DNA of 64,000 nt, taken from contig JAIWNI010000016.1 in NCBI GenBank assembly GCA_025331435.1, positions 361,391 through 425,390 on the forward strand, in the 5' to 3' direction. The notes under the pieces were generated by a model. That model searched no databases and was not told where the DNA came from. It worked only from the letters and a program-made list of their open reading frames with translations. Below, one piece after another: positions 1 to 10,753 of the stretch. The DNA is from Choanephora cucurbitarum (taxonomy: Eukaryota; Mucoromycota; Mucoromycetes; Mucorales; Choanephoraceae). Made by a program: the position numbers and the translations under genes. Each line of letters opens with the position of its first letter. Position 1 is the stretch's first letter.

Positions 1-691
1 TTTATATCTGAGACTAAAGCAATCAGATTCTGAAAGATATCTGCTTAATCTAAAACTTAAGTTCCCCTACACTTTGTCTATAATAGCTGTTGCAAGGACC
101 GCGCGCTTATTACAATCTAGTACAAAGTAAGCGTCTTTGTATGCACGAGCTAACTAACTGCACGAAGAAGAGTCAGGGTATGATAAGATGCATATATAAA
201 TGTATGCAACCACATAATTATAAGAACCATTTTGTTTCTTTATTTTTCTTGGAATATATCGCCATTGTTTTGGTCACAATAAAAAAAAGAGGACAAGCTA
301 CACTGTCCTACGGTGATATCCAATTAGTTTGTATGGAGAAGATCGTTCGGGGATGTGGAAAGTTTGTGTTCAAAATAGATGCTTAGAGAGCATAGAATAC
401 AAATTACTCTTGTATCACACAGTCAAAAAAAAAGATCGACGAGATAAAATAAACATCCGACCGTACCTTACTTTTTTCGGTAAGCAATGATCTTCTGAAT
501 TTTCTAGGCTATTAAATTAGTGGTAGTTTAATTAATCAACTCGTTGGTATAGTTCTATATTTTGCTCCTCTTCTTTTTCTTTTCCTTCTTTTCTTTATTT
601 ATTGACATTGATCCGCTGTGTATATAATTATCATATTGTCCTTTTTCTTTCTCTTTTCTCTTTCTTATCACAATAATTCATCAAAAAATAA
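1..691 (+). promoter_or_regulatory. 5' flank of the CAS1-like gene, no gene seen
   Basis: No convincing coding region is visible. The last 150 bases look like a fungal core promoter and leader. There is a TATA-like stretch near 617-627, followed by a long pyrimidine-rich tract (CT-rich, about 560-670) and an A-rich context directly before the ATG at 692. A 98-codon open frame at 90-386 has no AUG at its start, no recognisable domain and no splice partner, so I treat it as chance. Confidence 0.4.
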
Positions 692-3350
692 ATGTCTTTA
701 AAAAAGGAAAAGCCATTTAGCATTGTTGCTAAAGGCATTGCATTATCTACTTTAATAGCCATTTTATGTATTTCTCTGGCAAAATATATTCTGGGTAAGA
801 AACTTCATGATTATCGTTTTCTCGCTCTAACCGTTTCAAAACAGATCCTCAAGACAACACACGATGTAAAAGCATGTTAACAGAAGGCAAATGGCTTACA
901 GAAGAATACAAACAATGGCAACCAGATGGTTGTATGGCCAAAACATACAACAAAGAAGATATTGGCAGTTGTCTTGGACATTCAAGGATTGTCTATATTG
1001 GCGATTCCATCATGAGAGAACAATATTACGCCATGACAAGTTTCCTACGTCCGCATCATAAAGCCGGTGTAGCTATTCATGAAGATCAAAAAGAGTACTA
1101 CAAAGCCTACAATCTTACTGTTGAGATGTGGTGGGATCCCTATTTAAATTCTTCAAAGACAGTTGAACTGCTTGAAGCAAAACAGCAAACATCTCGTCCC
1201 AGTCTGTTGGTCATTGGCTCCGGTATCTGGTATATGCGAAGGTTAGGACCCAACTACTTTCCTCTATGGAAACAAGCTGTTGATAGAATATTCGATGGCG
1301 CACTGCATCATACAGTTGCTGACCGAATCATGCTATCACCCGTAGAAATAGTCGAATACGACTTAATGATCCCCGAACGAAAAGCAACACTCACATCAGA
1401 TAAAATCACACTGATGAACAACTATCTGCGTGACCGAGAAGCTAACCTCAATCAACCTATTACGCCACTTGTTGTTCCCTTTGTTTGGAATAAAATCGTC
1501 ACTTCTTCGAAAAACCAAACAAAGGATGGTTTGCATTTCAAAGAACCTGTGACCCGAGCGGAAGCACAACTCGCTTTAAACTACAGATGCAACAATGACC
1601 CTAATGTCAAGAAAGACACCTATCCTATCAATAGCACTTGTTGTTATTCTTATGCTACACCTTTATGGTACCAAAACATCATCATTTTATTCTTCCTTTG
1701 CTTTATACCCATCTATATCTTAATCACTAATTTATTTTCTGGTAAAGTTACTCTAATGTTACTAGCTTTGCTGAGAAGCAAAAGAAAAAAAAAGTTACAT
1801 AGAACTTAAAATAACTAACAAAACTTTCTTGTTATACAGAATACACCTCACAATGGACGGATTACTTACTTACATCTGATGCTGAACTCCTAAAGGCTGT
1901 ATTTATCTTTGGCTTAGCTGTTGTCTATATGTTTATGGGTGATAGAACACAATTGTTTGGCAAGATCTTCAAGCAATTTGATGTTTTGACATTCAGTATG
2001 CTTACTTTGTTTGTATTGTTTCTTGGTGGTGTTACACTAAAGTCAAGTAAAGAAACCAACGGCTTTTTGAATCGTCATCAGACAGAAGAATGGAAAGGTT
2101 GGATGCAAATGGTAATCTTGATCTACCATTTTACTGGTGCTTCTCGTATAGCTGGTATCTACAACCCTATTCGCGTCCTCGTAGCAGCCTACCTATTTCA
2201 GACAGGTTATGGTCATTTCTACTTTTTCTACAAAAAGAAAGACTTTGGTATGGCTCGCGTCCTGAACGTCATGGTCCGTCTAAACCTTCTGAGTTGCGTC
2301 TTAGCCTATTTGATGCGAACAGACTACCTCTTTTATTATTTCTCACCATTGGTCAGCTTCTGGTTTGGTATCATCTGGCTAACGATGCGAATTCTATCAT
2401 CTCATAACCAAAAGGTTTGGTTTGTGGTTTCCAAGATTGTACTCATGTCCTTCTTGACTGCTCTTTTGATCCACTACCCTGGTCTCTTGGAGGGAATTTT
2501 CGATGGACTTAACTGGTTGTTTAGAATTCAATGGAATGTTACCGAATGGCGTTTCCGATTGTCGCTTGACTGTTGGATCGTCTATATTGGCATGCTTTGT
2601 GCGCTCGTAACCATCAAAATCTCAGAATATGAATTCGACAGTCGTACTTGGTACAATGGCAAGGTGAGCGGCATTATCCTCTCGCTAATCGGTCTATCTG
2701 GTTACTTTTGGTTCGAATTATCTCAGTCCAAGGCATCTTACAATAACTACCATCCTTATATCTCTTGGATTCCTATTCTTTCCTTTATTGTCCTTCGTAA
2801 TGCTACTGGATCTGCACGCTCAACTTACTCTGGCTTCTTTGCGTTTATTGGTAAAATTTCATTAGAGACCTTTATTGGACAGTTCCATATGTGGCTTGCT
2901 GCAGATACACAAGGACTTTTGGTTGTCTTACCCTCTCATTGGGTTCGATCTAGCCTTGGTTGGTGGGCTAATCTGATAATATCGAGTACTGCTTTCTTTT
3001 TCGTCTGCTATTATTTGAGTTGGGCTACAGGCAGTGTTACACGATGGATCTGTTCTGGTGCACAAGCTTCTCATGCCAATCAGAATGATCATCCTACTGC
3101 TGATGCAGTACCTCTCTTACCTACTACGGATCAACATGTCCATAAAGAAAAACCAAACAAAGCTACTGAAGGAGACGAAGAAGGAAGAGGATGCTCAAGT
3201 GATGAAATCAGTTTAGATGCCTGGGAAGAGCCAGTGAGAGCATCACATGTTTGGTATAAAACTCTGTATAACACTCTGTGTCAAAACTACCTGATTCGGT
3301 CCTTGTTTTTCTTTGTGGTACTTGGTATTGTCAACCGTTTCTGTACATAA
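692..3350 (+). CDS. Cas1p-type polysaccharide O-acetyltransferase (GDSL/PC-esterase plus 10-12 TM acyltransferase)
   Basis: Three exons, 692-794, 845-1741 and 1840-3350, give 836 aa; both introns are GT-AG (50 and 98 nt) and all phases match. An N-terminal signal anchor (about residues 10-30) precedes a luminal PC-esterase/SGNH-like domain. It shows a WQPDGC block, the GDS motif in YIGDSIMRE (about residue 87) and the DGLHFK block with the Asp/His pair (about residue 262). After a transmembrane segment near residue 320 comes a multi-pass acyltransferase half, entered by the typical FGLAVVYMFMGDRTQLFGK stretch. The family includes Cryptococcus CAS1, which O-acetylates capsule glucuronoxylomannan in the Golgi. 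Animal CASD1 uses the same fold for sialic acid. Here I infer acetylation of a cell-wall or secretory polysaccharide; the acceptor cannot be read from sequence. The C-terminal tail is a low-complexity acidic segment followed by a last TM helix. Confidence 0.9.
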
Positions 3351-3841
3351 ATCGCCATTTTAAAATAAAGTTACACTTTGAAGTACATTGTTATTACCTT
3401 TTTTCTTAAAAAAAAAAAGACAGTGGAAGATTCGTTTGATCCTAATAGACAGCATAGACAGGAATAAAGAGAAATTCACGTATACGTTGATTGTAACCCA
3501 AATTGTCATTTGTTACTTTATAATTCCCATTTTCGTGTCCACAAACATTTAAAGTGCCAATGGTAACTGATGATGACATTTTAGTGTAAGGAGATTACAT
3601 AAAATTACCCGGGAAAAAAAACTGAGTCGCCTCTTATTGAAAACGTACTTGCGTTTTTTTGAAAAAGAAGAGTGAGATAGAGTCATAGTATTCCTTTAAA
3701 TTTCATAGGAAACAAAGACATCCTCCCTTTTTTTTTTACTGCCAAATGGGCTGTTACTCCAGATAGAAAAATAATGATTTGTTTACACAATGACCTCACA
3801 TGAGGAGGAGAAACAAAAGTCTATTTGCTGGGAGAAGTCAA
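3351..3841. other. Convergent intergenic spacer
   Basis: This is the shared 3' flank of the CAS1-like gene (+) and the 3D-domain gene (-). It contains an AATAAA-like element just after the first stop (AAAATAAAG near 3360), several A/T homopolymers and no reading frame of interest. Confidence 0.5.
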
Positions 3842-5144
3842 TTAGATTAACTTTAATAAGGAAGGTATAATATTGTCGTCCAATGAAGCCTTCATCTGAA
3901 TCAAATGGCCAATGTTTACATAATTTTTCAAGACGCAACGATCTTCTAATCGAATTGTAGCCGACTTGGGTAAATCAAGCCATAGGTAATCGATATAGGT
4001 AGGAGTAAAGAAATCAATCTGGCAATCTATTGATTTACGTAGTTAATCTCTCATGTTTCTCTCTTATGTCACCTAAAAATACTGTACCATCAAAAGACCA
4101 GCTGGTATCATCCACGCGAACACATCCATTATGTTGTTGACCATCACCTAACTCAAGACCATCCAGTTCGGGTATGTAGAGCTTCTGTCCGTAAGGAAGA
4201 TCGTTTACAGCAACACTAATAAAAGGGACCAGCGTTTGTGGACCAGAGCCTAGCCCAAATATGTTTTCAGAACGACCTCTTTTACCAATCAACTTAAAGG
4301 TGGGTTTGTCCAAATCGTCTATGTTGATCATATCACCACTTTCCAGTAGACACTAGAATAAAGAAAGTATGTTAAATCAACCTACTGAAGAAGCAAACAT
4401 TCTCTAGCTCATTTACTTTACAGTGCCCTCCATTAAACATTTGCTGAACATCTCAGGTGTCACTGTACCTAGTAACTGTCTTTGTTCATCAAACAGAGAC
4501 ATATTCTTGTCTTTCCCTCCTAAAAATACTCGGTCTCCACTATTTGTTTCATCCCATTCGTTCTCTCTTGGTACCCAGTACTGCGTCAACGTCACCTGCC
4601 TGTTGTCTGCATAACATGAAGGAATTTTTGGTACGATAGGTATAGGCAGCAAATCATATCCAGTCAGGTTTAAGCGAGAGGAAAGGGAGAGTAGGTCACC
4701 TTGAGAGACGTTGTTCAAAGTCATATTTCCGAGTGCATTTAAAAAGTCTGCTTGAGGACCCAACTGAGCTCTGATCAATTTCAGTAAAGTATTAGAAAAG
4801 GATTTGGGCTTTCTTTTGCCTATTTTGAATGCATAGGAAAAGGAGGGTATCAGCTCAAGTTGTCATTCTTTATGGATATGATGAAATTTACCTCGAGTAA
4901 ACTGATAAGCACCCTTCATACTTTGACCAGCAGGCACTGTTCTTAAAGGATGAGAGAAAGGAAGGTTTTCGGGCTGAACATGAGCAGGAGGGGTTGATTT
5001 GAGCTCTACATGTGGTTTGCTTGGTATTAAACTGTTTTGATCCAATGTGCCTATCATTGATGTTGGGGGTATATGTTCCAATGGTGTTGCAGGCATTCTC
5101 GGAAGAGCAACGTATAAGCTGATACCCAAAATCAGCCAATGCAT
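3842..5144 (-). CDS. Secreted 3D-domain (MltA-like double-psi beta-barrel) protein
   Basis: Four exons on the minus strand, 5144-4892, 4819-4422, 4352-4073 and 4026-3842, give 371 aa in frame. The last donor is a weak GTGACA. The N-terminus is a clear signal peptide (hydrophobic residues 3-14, small residues after). A Pro-rich linker to about residue 80 leads into a globular domain rich in Gly/Asp. The C-terminal part has the signature of the 3D domain: a HNGCVRVDDTSWSF block (about 290-305) followed by CQIDFF, comparable to the Asp-rich core of bacterial MltA C-termini and related barrels. In bacteria such domains sit in lytic transglycosylases. In a fungus a wall-associated or secreted carbohydrate-binding role is only a guess. 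Assignment to the 3D fold rests on motif resemblance, so it is moderate; the gene structure is well supported. Confidence 0.6.
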
Positions 5145-5798
5145 GATGAATTGTATTTGGGCAATTCAGAAATAAATAACAAAAGAAAAGCAAGATGTTA
5201 TAAAAAACAAAACGCTAATGAAGTTTTTGTTTTTGAGATCCTTCAAAACCATATAGGAAATATTAAAAAGAATGATGGAAAATTAGTCTGAACTGCATTT
5301 CTTATGATAGACACATATACACAATTGATCTGTGGAAGGCAATTCTATTTGTTGGCTTTTTATGATGTATGTCTACTAATGTACGCTTCCACTCAGATCA
5401 TGAACTTGTGAAATTAATTTCCCGTAAGATTCTAAAACTTCCCCTTAATATGAAATGACATTTGTCTTAATTCATTTGCATTGTCTGCACTCAGTATGGT
5501 TGTGTATATAATGATACTATGGCCTGTTTTCAGTAAGGTTGGATAACGGCAGTTGCTACTAATCAGCTTAAGCTACCTTTTGTTTGGAAAGAGATGGAGG
5601 ACTTATTGTTGGTGGTATTTATCGTTTCCTTAGAAAAATGCCCAAGGTGGTACAAGTCTCAGGCAAGCATGAACTTGTTGTTGGTGGGCTCTGCAATCTT
5701 TGCTTCTCTGTGCCCCAAGCTCTTACCCCAACTGGACTGCACAATGACAGAAATAACGCTATGAGGTCCTTCCGAGCCTTGTTAAGTTTGTCCTGTTA
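5145..5798. other. Intergenic, no gene recognised
   Basis: This is the 5' flank of the 3D-domain gene plus spacer. A 77-codon frame around 5584-5817 (blocks GGLIVGGIYR and LVVGGLCNLC) has no AUG-anchored domain and runs into the MITE at 5799, so it is not annotated as a gene. Confidence 0.35.
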
Positions 5799-5897
5799 CA
5801 GTAGTCGCTTTATTTAAGAATGTGCATATTCTTGAGAAATACACTCTTATATTGAGCATACTCTTAAATCAAACACTCTTAAATCGAGCGATTATTG
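5799..5897. mobile_element. MITE copy 1 (pogo/mariner-like TIRs, TA target duplication)
   Basis: This 99-bp element has terminal inverted repeats. The left end reads CAGTAGTCGCTTTATTTAAG and the right end, reversed, reads CAATAATCGCTCGATTTAAG, with 4-5 mismatches in 21 positions. It is flanked by TA on both sides (5797-5798 and 5898-5899). The interior is AT-rich and non-coding. A second copy of the same family is at 21334-21431 in the opposite orientation, sharing the interior block CTCTTATATTGA. CAGT termini plus a TA duplication are typical of the Tc1/mariner/pogo superfamily. No transposase with matching ends lies in this window; the Tc1 element at 58171 has different termini. Confidence 0.8.
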
Positions 5898-5899
5898 TA

Positions 5900-6107
5900 C
5901 CTCAAAGTCATTTGCTGCTATTGTGGTTGCCCATGCAAGCAACTGATCATTTTCAACACGTTTAAATCTACCGATACACTTCTTGAAAATACTTTCAGCG
6001 ACCTCTTTTTGTGCGAACTTAAAATCTTTGTAAAAGCTTATTAAGTCGAAGGATTCATAACAGTTTTCAATATAGGTCAAGAAAGAGGGTAAAGCGTCGT
6101 TATCCAT
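5900..6107 (-). pseudogene. Short unrecognised reading frame ending in the MITE
   Basis: From an ATG at 6107 (minus) a clean frame of about 70 codons runs with balanced composition (DALPSFLTYIENCYESF at its start). It ends only because it enters the inverted repeat of MITE copy 1, where the stop lies. I do not recognise the family. It could be a gene fragment whose downstream part was lost, or a chance frame. With the MITE removed the frame reads only about five more codons before a stop, so a long intact gene is not supported. Confidence 0.25.
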
Positions 6108-6685
6108 ACTGAATTTGTTATAAGAGCAGAAGAAAAGAAGGGTGAATAAATAGGAGTTCAAAAGAGAATTCAGAACAAGTAGAGTAATTTGCAGTTATAG
6201 AGATATATTTCATCAACAAGAAATGTCAATGTAGACTTATGAGCTTATGCATATCTATCAACCAGACTGATTGATGATTTAGCCTTCAACCAACAGTTCT
6301 TTTCTCTTCTGCTTGACACGAAGTCTTGTTGCATAATTAGCTAATATGCTGCTTGTAGCACAAACATTTCTTGCTATGATAGTAGAAGAAACAGCATTTC
6401 TCTCGGGGTCAGCATTTTTCTTTATTTTTAAGAAATACAGTGTATTGTATGATAAATCAATTCCGTTTATCTCTTTTTGAGATTATGCATCTATTGCGCA
6501 ATGGTGATATCGTTATTTCTGGAAAAAGACAAAGAGAGCGGAGTGCTAAATATTTGGCACAAAAAAAACGGATTACGACGTGTCCCCCCTCCCTCAAAAC
6601 ATCCCAGTAGCAAGGCTATATACAAGAAAACAAACACTACATCCCTTTTTTCTATATATCCATCCATCTATCCATTTATTGAAAT
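6108..6685 (+). promoter_or_regulatory. 5' flank of the eIF1 gene
   Basis: This spacer holds no gene. Close to the start codon are a TATATA stretch and a short tandem of CCATCCATC/CTATCCATT units (about 6650-6680), immediately before the AUG at 6686. C-rich and A-rich tracts near 6565-6630 fit a strong housekeeping promoter, but no specific operator can be named. Confidence 0.3.
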
Positions 6686-7168
6686 ATGGCCGATCTTGAA
6701 GACCTCAACAAGCCCTTTGGTACGTCTTTTTGTGCAACGACCCGTGACCCAAAAATACAGAAGGAAAGCAAGAGAAATATTGACATGTCATCACTTTTTC
6801 ATTAAATAGACCCTTTTGCCGATGTCGATGAAGACAACAAGGGAGCCATGAGCACTCACAACTACCTTCGTAAGTAATCTAAAAGATGAGGGAAATTACA
6901 ATACTCACACTTCTATTTAGACCTTCGTATCCAACAACGTAACGGTCGTAAGACCTTGACTACCCTCCAAGGTTTGCCTAAAGAAATCGACAGCAAGCGC
7001 TTGTTGAAGGCAGTCAAGAAGGCTTTTGCCTGTAACGGTACCGTTGTTGAAGATGAAGAACACGGTGAGATTATCCAGATGCAAGGTGACCAACGTTTGA
7101 AGATGGCTGAATTCTTAGTCAGTGAAGGCATTGCCAAAAAGGCCGACATCAAGGTTCACGGTTTCTAA
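6686..7168 (+). CDS. SUI1: Translation initiation factor eIF1 (SUI1)
   Basis: Three exons, 6686-6719, 6810-6869 and 6921-7168, give 113 aa, close to the usual 108-113 aa. The first exon encodes only MADLEDLNKPF plus one base. The second encodes a DPFADVDED segment. The third carries the whole SUI1 fold: HLRIQQRNGRKTLTTLQGLP, the KKAFACNGTVVED core strand-loop, and the C-terminal KADIKVHGF typical of eIF1. eIF1 binds the 40S P-site region, keeps the scanning complex open and enforces AUG selection. Intron positions fall inside the flexible N-terminal tail. Identification is secure. Confidence 0.97.
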
Positions 7169-7642
7169 ACTACTACACCTATTAACCAAAGTATGTGTAG
7201 TGTGTATGGTTTTTCTTTTACCTCCTTCACTTCTTATTTAACCAACATTTTTTTTTACATTTATTGTGTATTTCTGTAATCCCTTTTTTTTTTTTCTTTT
7301 TACTTACAACCCATATACACAAGCATACGCTCATACTTCAATTTTCTTTTTTTTTGGATAAGGGAACTGTTGTATACATTATGTACATAATTCAATAAAC
7401 TATGTTCAAGTAAAAGAAATCCCTTTCTGGCATTTTAAGTGGTGAAGTTCTTCACTCTTTGCTCCCTTTTTTCTGATTTGTGTACATTATTAAATAACAT
7501 CAAAACCTATCAAATAGACAATTGTTCTCTGTGGCTTTTTGTTCAATCTCGATTTTGTTTGCGATTTTTTTTTTTACTTAAATCTCGTAGTCAAGTTTGT
7601 TTGTTTTTATTTCCTTTCTCTCTTTTACATTTCATCTCTTTT
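7169..7642 (+). other. Spacer between eIF1 and the SNF2 gene
   Basis: This is the 3' UTR of eIF1 followed by the promoter of the SNF2 gene. It contains repeated T-rich tracts, an AATAAA motif near 7393 and a pyrimidine-rich leader before the tandem ATGATG at 7643. No additional gene is seen. Confidence 0.4.
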
Positions 7643-10611
7643 ATGATGAACACTTCACCCAAAGATATCAGTGAGCCTACTACAAGAGATGTTTCCTTAG
7701 AAATTGATACTCCTCAGTCAGTCTCCACTGTAAGCATGATTTAATTTCTCGATCATTGAATGGCCCTTTAACACTCTATTTCCTTTTAGGATTCTCCTTT
7801 GCAACCTGCATCTATTGCAAGCGATCAAGATATTGAAAATATCCAGGTAAAGGATGAATATTTAGATGCTGGTCTTTCCGAAAACATCATAGCCGAGGAA
7901 AAAGCTATGGAGCAAAACACAATGAGAGAACAGGATAAAATCATGAAAGAGGTATATAGAACATATGCAATTGCTACGCGCACAGCTTATTCTAATTGCA
8001 ATGATCAGGCCCAAGCTCAATTTGATACAACTGTCAAGGATCAGCGTATGAAGCGTCTCAATTTCTTGCTTGAGAAATCAGGTGCTTATGCAACCATCCT
8101 GGGTCGCAAGTTAGCCAAGCAACAAGAAGAAGCCCGTGAAAGAGCAATTCAGTTAGACAACCAATCCACCGTAGAACAACAGAGTCAGACGGACGAATCT
8201 AAAAAGCCTGCGACAAGAGGACGTAGAGGCCGTCCTACTAGTGCTGCCAATGCCAAAAAGAGAAAAACAACAGATGCCAATTATGATTTAACAGACTATC
8301 TTAACGAAGATGTAAGTGGATCATCTTTGTCTTCATTTTTGGTCGCTCAATTCAAGTTTTTTTTTATAGGACATCAAAAGACGTAAACAAGCCGATGGTA
8401 GTGTTGTCAAAGCTATTGTTGAAGAACAATCTACTCAGACCAAAAAGCCAAAGACAGCTACCGAAACAGTTAATACGAAACCTTCTATTTCAGCTCGTCA
8501 ACCTGCACTTGTCACAGGTGCTGTATTGCGCGACTATCAATTGGCCGGTGTTGAATGGCTCATCAGTTTATGGGAGAATGGTCTAAACGGTATTCTAGCA
8601 GATGAAATGGGTCTTGGTAAAACGCTGCAGACAATCGGCTTTATTGCTCATCTTAAATCAATGCAGGTGTCTGGCCCTTATTTGATTGTTACACCATTAT
8701 CAACTTTGGCAAATTGGGTGAATGAGTTCAAGCGTTTTGCTCCTTCAATCAATGTTCTGTTGTATCATGGATCCAAGGAAGAACGTCACCATTTGATCAA
8801 CCGCAAGATGCAGAAAAAGAAAGAGACTAGCTATGAATTTCCCATCATCATCACCAGTTATGAGATTGTCATGAACGATCGTAAACACCTACAAAAATAC
8901 AACTGGAAATATATTGTGGTTGATGAAGGTCATCGTCTCAAGAACATGAACTGTCGTTTGATTCGTGAACTGAAGACTTATTCCAGTGCCAATCGTCTCT
9001 TGTTGACTGGTACACCGCTTCAAAACAACCTTTCTGAATTATGGAGTCTTTTGAATTTCTTGCTGCCGGATATCTTTGATGACCTTGATATGTTTCAATC
9101 ATGGTAACGTAATTGCTGTCATTTTTTTTTTTTACTTTTTCTATATGACGTTGGACTAAAATTATGCCTTGTCAATGATAGGTTTGATTTCTCAGATATT
9201 AATGACAAAAGTGGTCAAGACCGTATTATAAAAGAAGAAGAAGAAGATAAGATTGTCAGTAGTCTGCATACTATTCTTCGTCCGTTCTTGCTTAGAAGAC
9301 TCAAGACAGATGGTAAGGTAGAACACAATGATCATTGTTCTGTTTACTTATTGTTTTTTTTAAAAAAAAAAGTCGAATATGCATTACCAAAGAAAAAGGA
9401 ATACTTGTTATATGCCCCATTGACTCAACCTCAGAAGAATTTGTATGATGCTATCATCAAGCGTGACTTACGAGATTATTTGATCAAGCGAAAGACAGTG
9501 AAGGATCAGACTGAACAACCCGAAGAAGCAGAAACAGAAGAAGACAATCGCCGATCTAAAAAGAAAGAAGTTAGCTATAAGGAGAAATCAGACCGTCAAT
9601 TCTTTAAGGACTTAGAGAAAGAACCTGAAGAACCCAAGGTGGACGAAGACGCTTTAGCTAGAACTCAAGAACTGGCGCAAGCCGTCAAACAGGTCAACGG
9701 TCTTCATTTACAAAACTTGGTGATGCAATTACGTAAAGTCTGTAACCACCCTTTCTTATTCGACTGGCCCATTGATCCTGCTACAAACACACCTATCTTG
9801 AGTCATGAATTGGCTGCTCAATCAGGCAAAGTATTACTACTTGACCGTCTCCTGACTGGTCTCTTTGATCGTGGACATAAAGTGCTTGTCTTTTCTCAGA
9901 TGACAAAGATGCTTGATATTCTTGAAGATTGGGCAACTCATCTCAAGGGCTGGCCTATCTGTCGATTGGATGGTAGTGTATCTCAAGAAGATCGACGCCG
10001 ACAGATTGAGGAATTCAGTGATCCAAAGAGTGAGATCAAGTTATTCCTGTTATCCACTCGTGCTGGTGGTTTAGGTATCAACTTGACTGCGGCTGATACA
10101 GTCATCATATTCGATAGTGATTGGGTAAGTTGTGTGTCTGTTTCTGGCTCATAAGAAACTAACTTGCATATAGAATCCTCAAATGGATCTTCAAGCTCAA
10201 GACCGTGTTCATCGTATTGGTCAAACTAAACCTGTTCTTATCTATCGCTTTGTTGCCGCAAAGACAGTAGAAGCCAAAATCTTGGAGCGTGCTACAGCTA
10301 AGCGCAAGTTAGAGAAGCTTGTGATTAGCAAAGACAAATTCAAGACACCTGTTGCTAGTGCCAGTGCCAAGCGAGCTCAAGAAAGCACAATACGTGATTT
10401 GGCCGAAATCTTGGCTTCCGAGGACGGTGAACAAGTGCAGATTGTAGCTGAAGGTGATAAAGTGATTTCAGATGCTGATCTTGAAAAATTATTAGACCGT
10501 AGTCCAAGTGTATTTGAGTCAAGCAATACAAGTGATAACGAATTGTTCAGAGAGATGGATGCCTCTGAAATGCACGATGAAAGAAACGAAATCCTAGCCA
10601 CTCGCTCTTGA
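7643..10611 (+). CDS. SNF2-family chromatin remodeler of the LSH/HELLS/DDM1 type (yeast Irc5)
   Basis: Six exons, 7643-7729, 7790-8311, 8370-9103, 9182-9312, 9373-10124 and 10174-10611, give 887 aa in frame. There are two consecutive ATGs at the start; the first is used. The N-terminal part has the [13 protein letters not shown] helical segment seen before the motor in LSH proteins, then an AT-hook-like GRRGRP. The motor contains [16 protein letters not shown] (Walker A, about 280), [10 protein letters not shown] (motif II DEGH, about 387), [10 protein letters not shown], and after the usual LSH linker the HelicC motifs [11 protein letters not shown] and [14 protein letters not shown]1 proteins slide nucleosomes to allow DNA methylation and silencing of transposons and support recombination repair. 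Its presence next to TE-rich DNA is coincidental but relevant to silencing in this genome. Confidence 0.92.
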
Positions 10612-10753
10612 GCCTATTTATTTTACCCTGTTTGAATTATTAAAAAAAAAAGAAAAGTTTACATGCAATTAATTTATTCACTTCGAAGTTTATAAACAAA
10701 AATAAATAAATATTTGTTAATTACTCTTTTCTCTTCTCTTTTTTCCCAATTAT

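Noticed and set aside
90..386. 98-codon frame at the left edge
   Set aside because: Starts with a non-AUG codon, no domain, no splice partners, and sits in the 5' flank of the CAS1-like gene.
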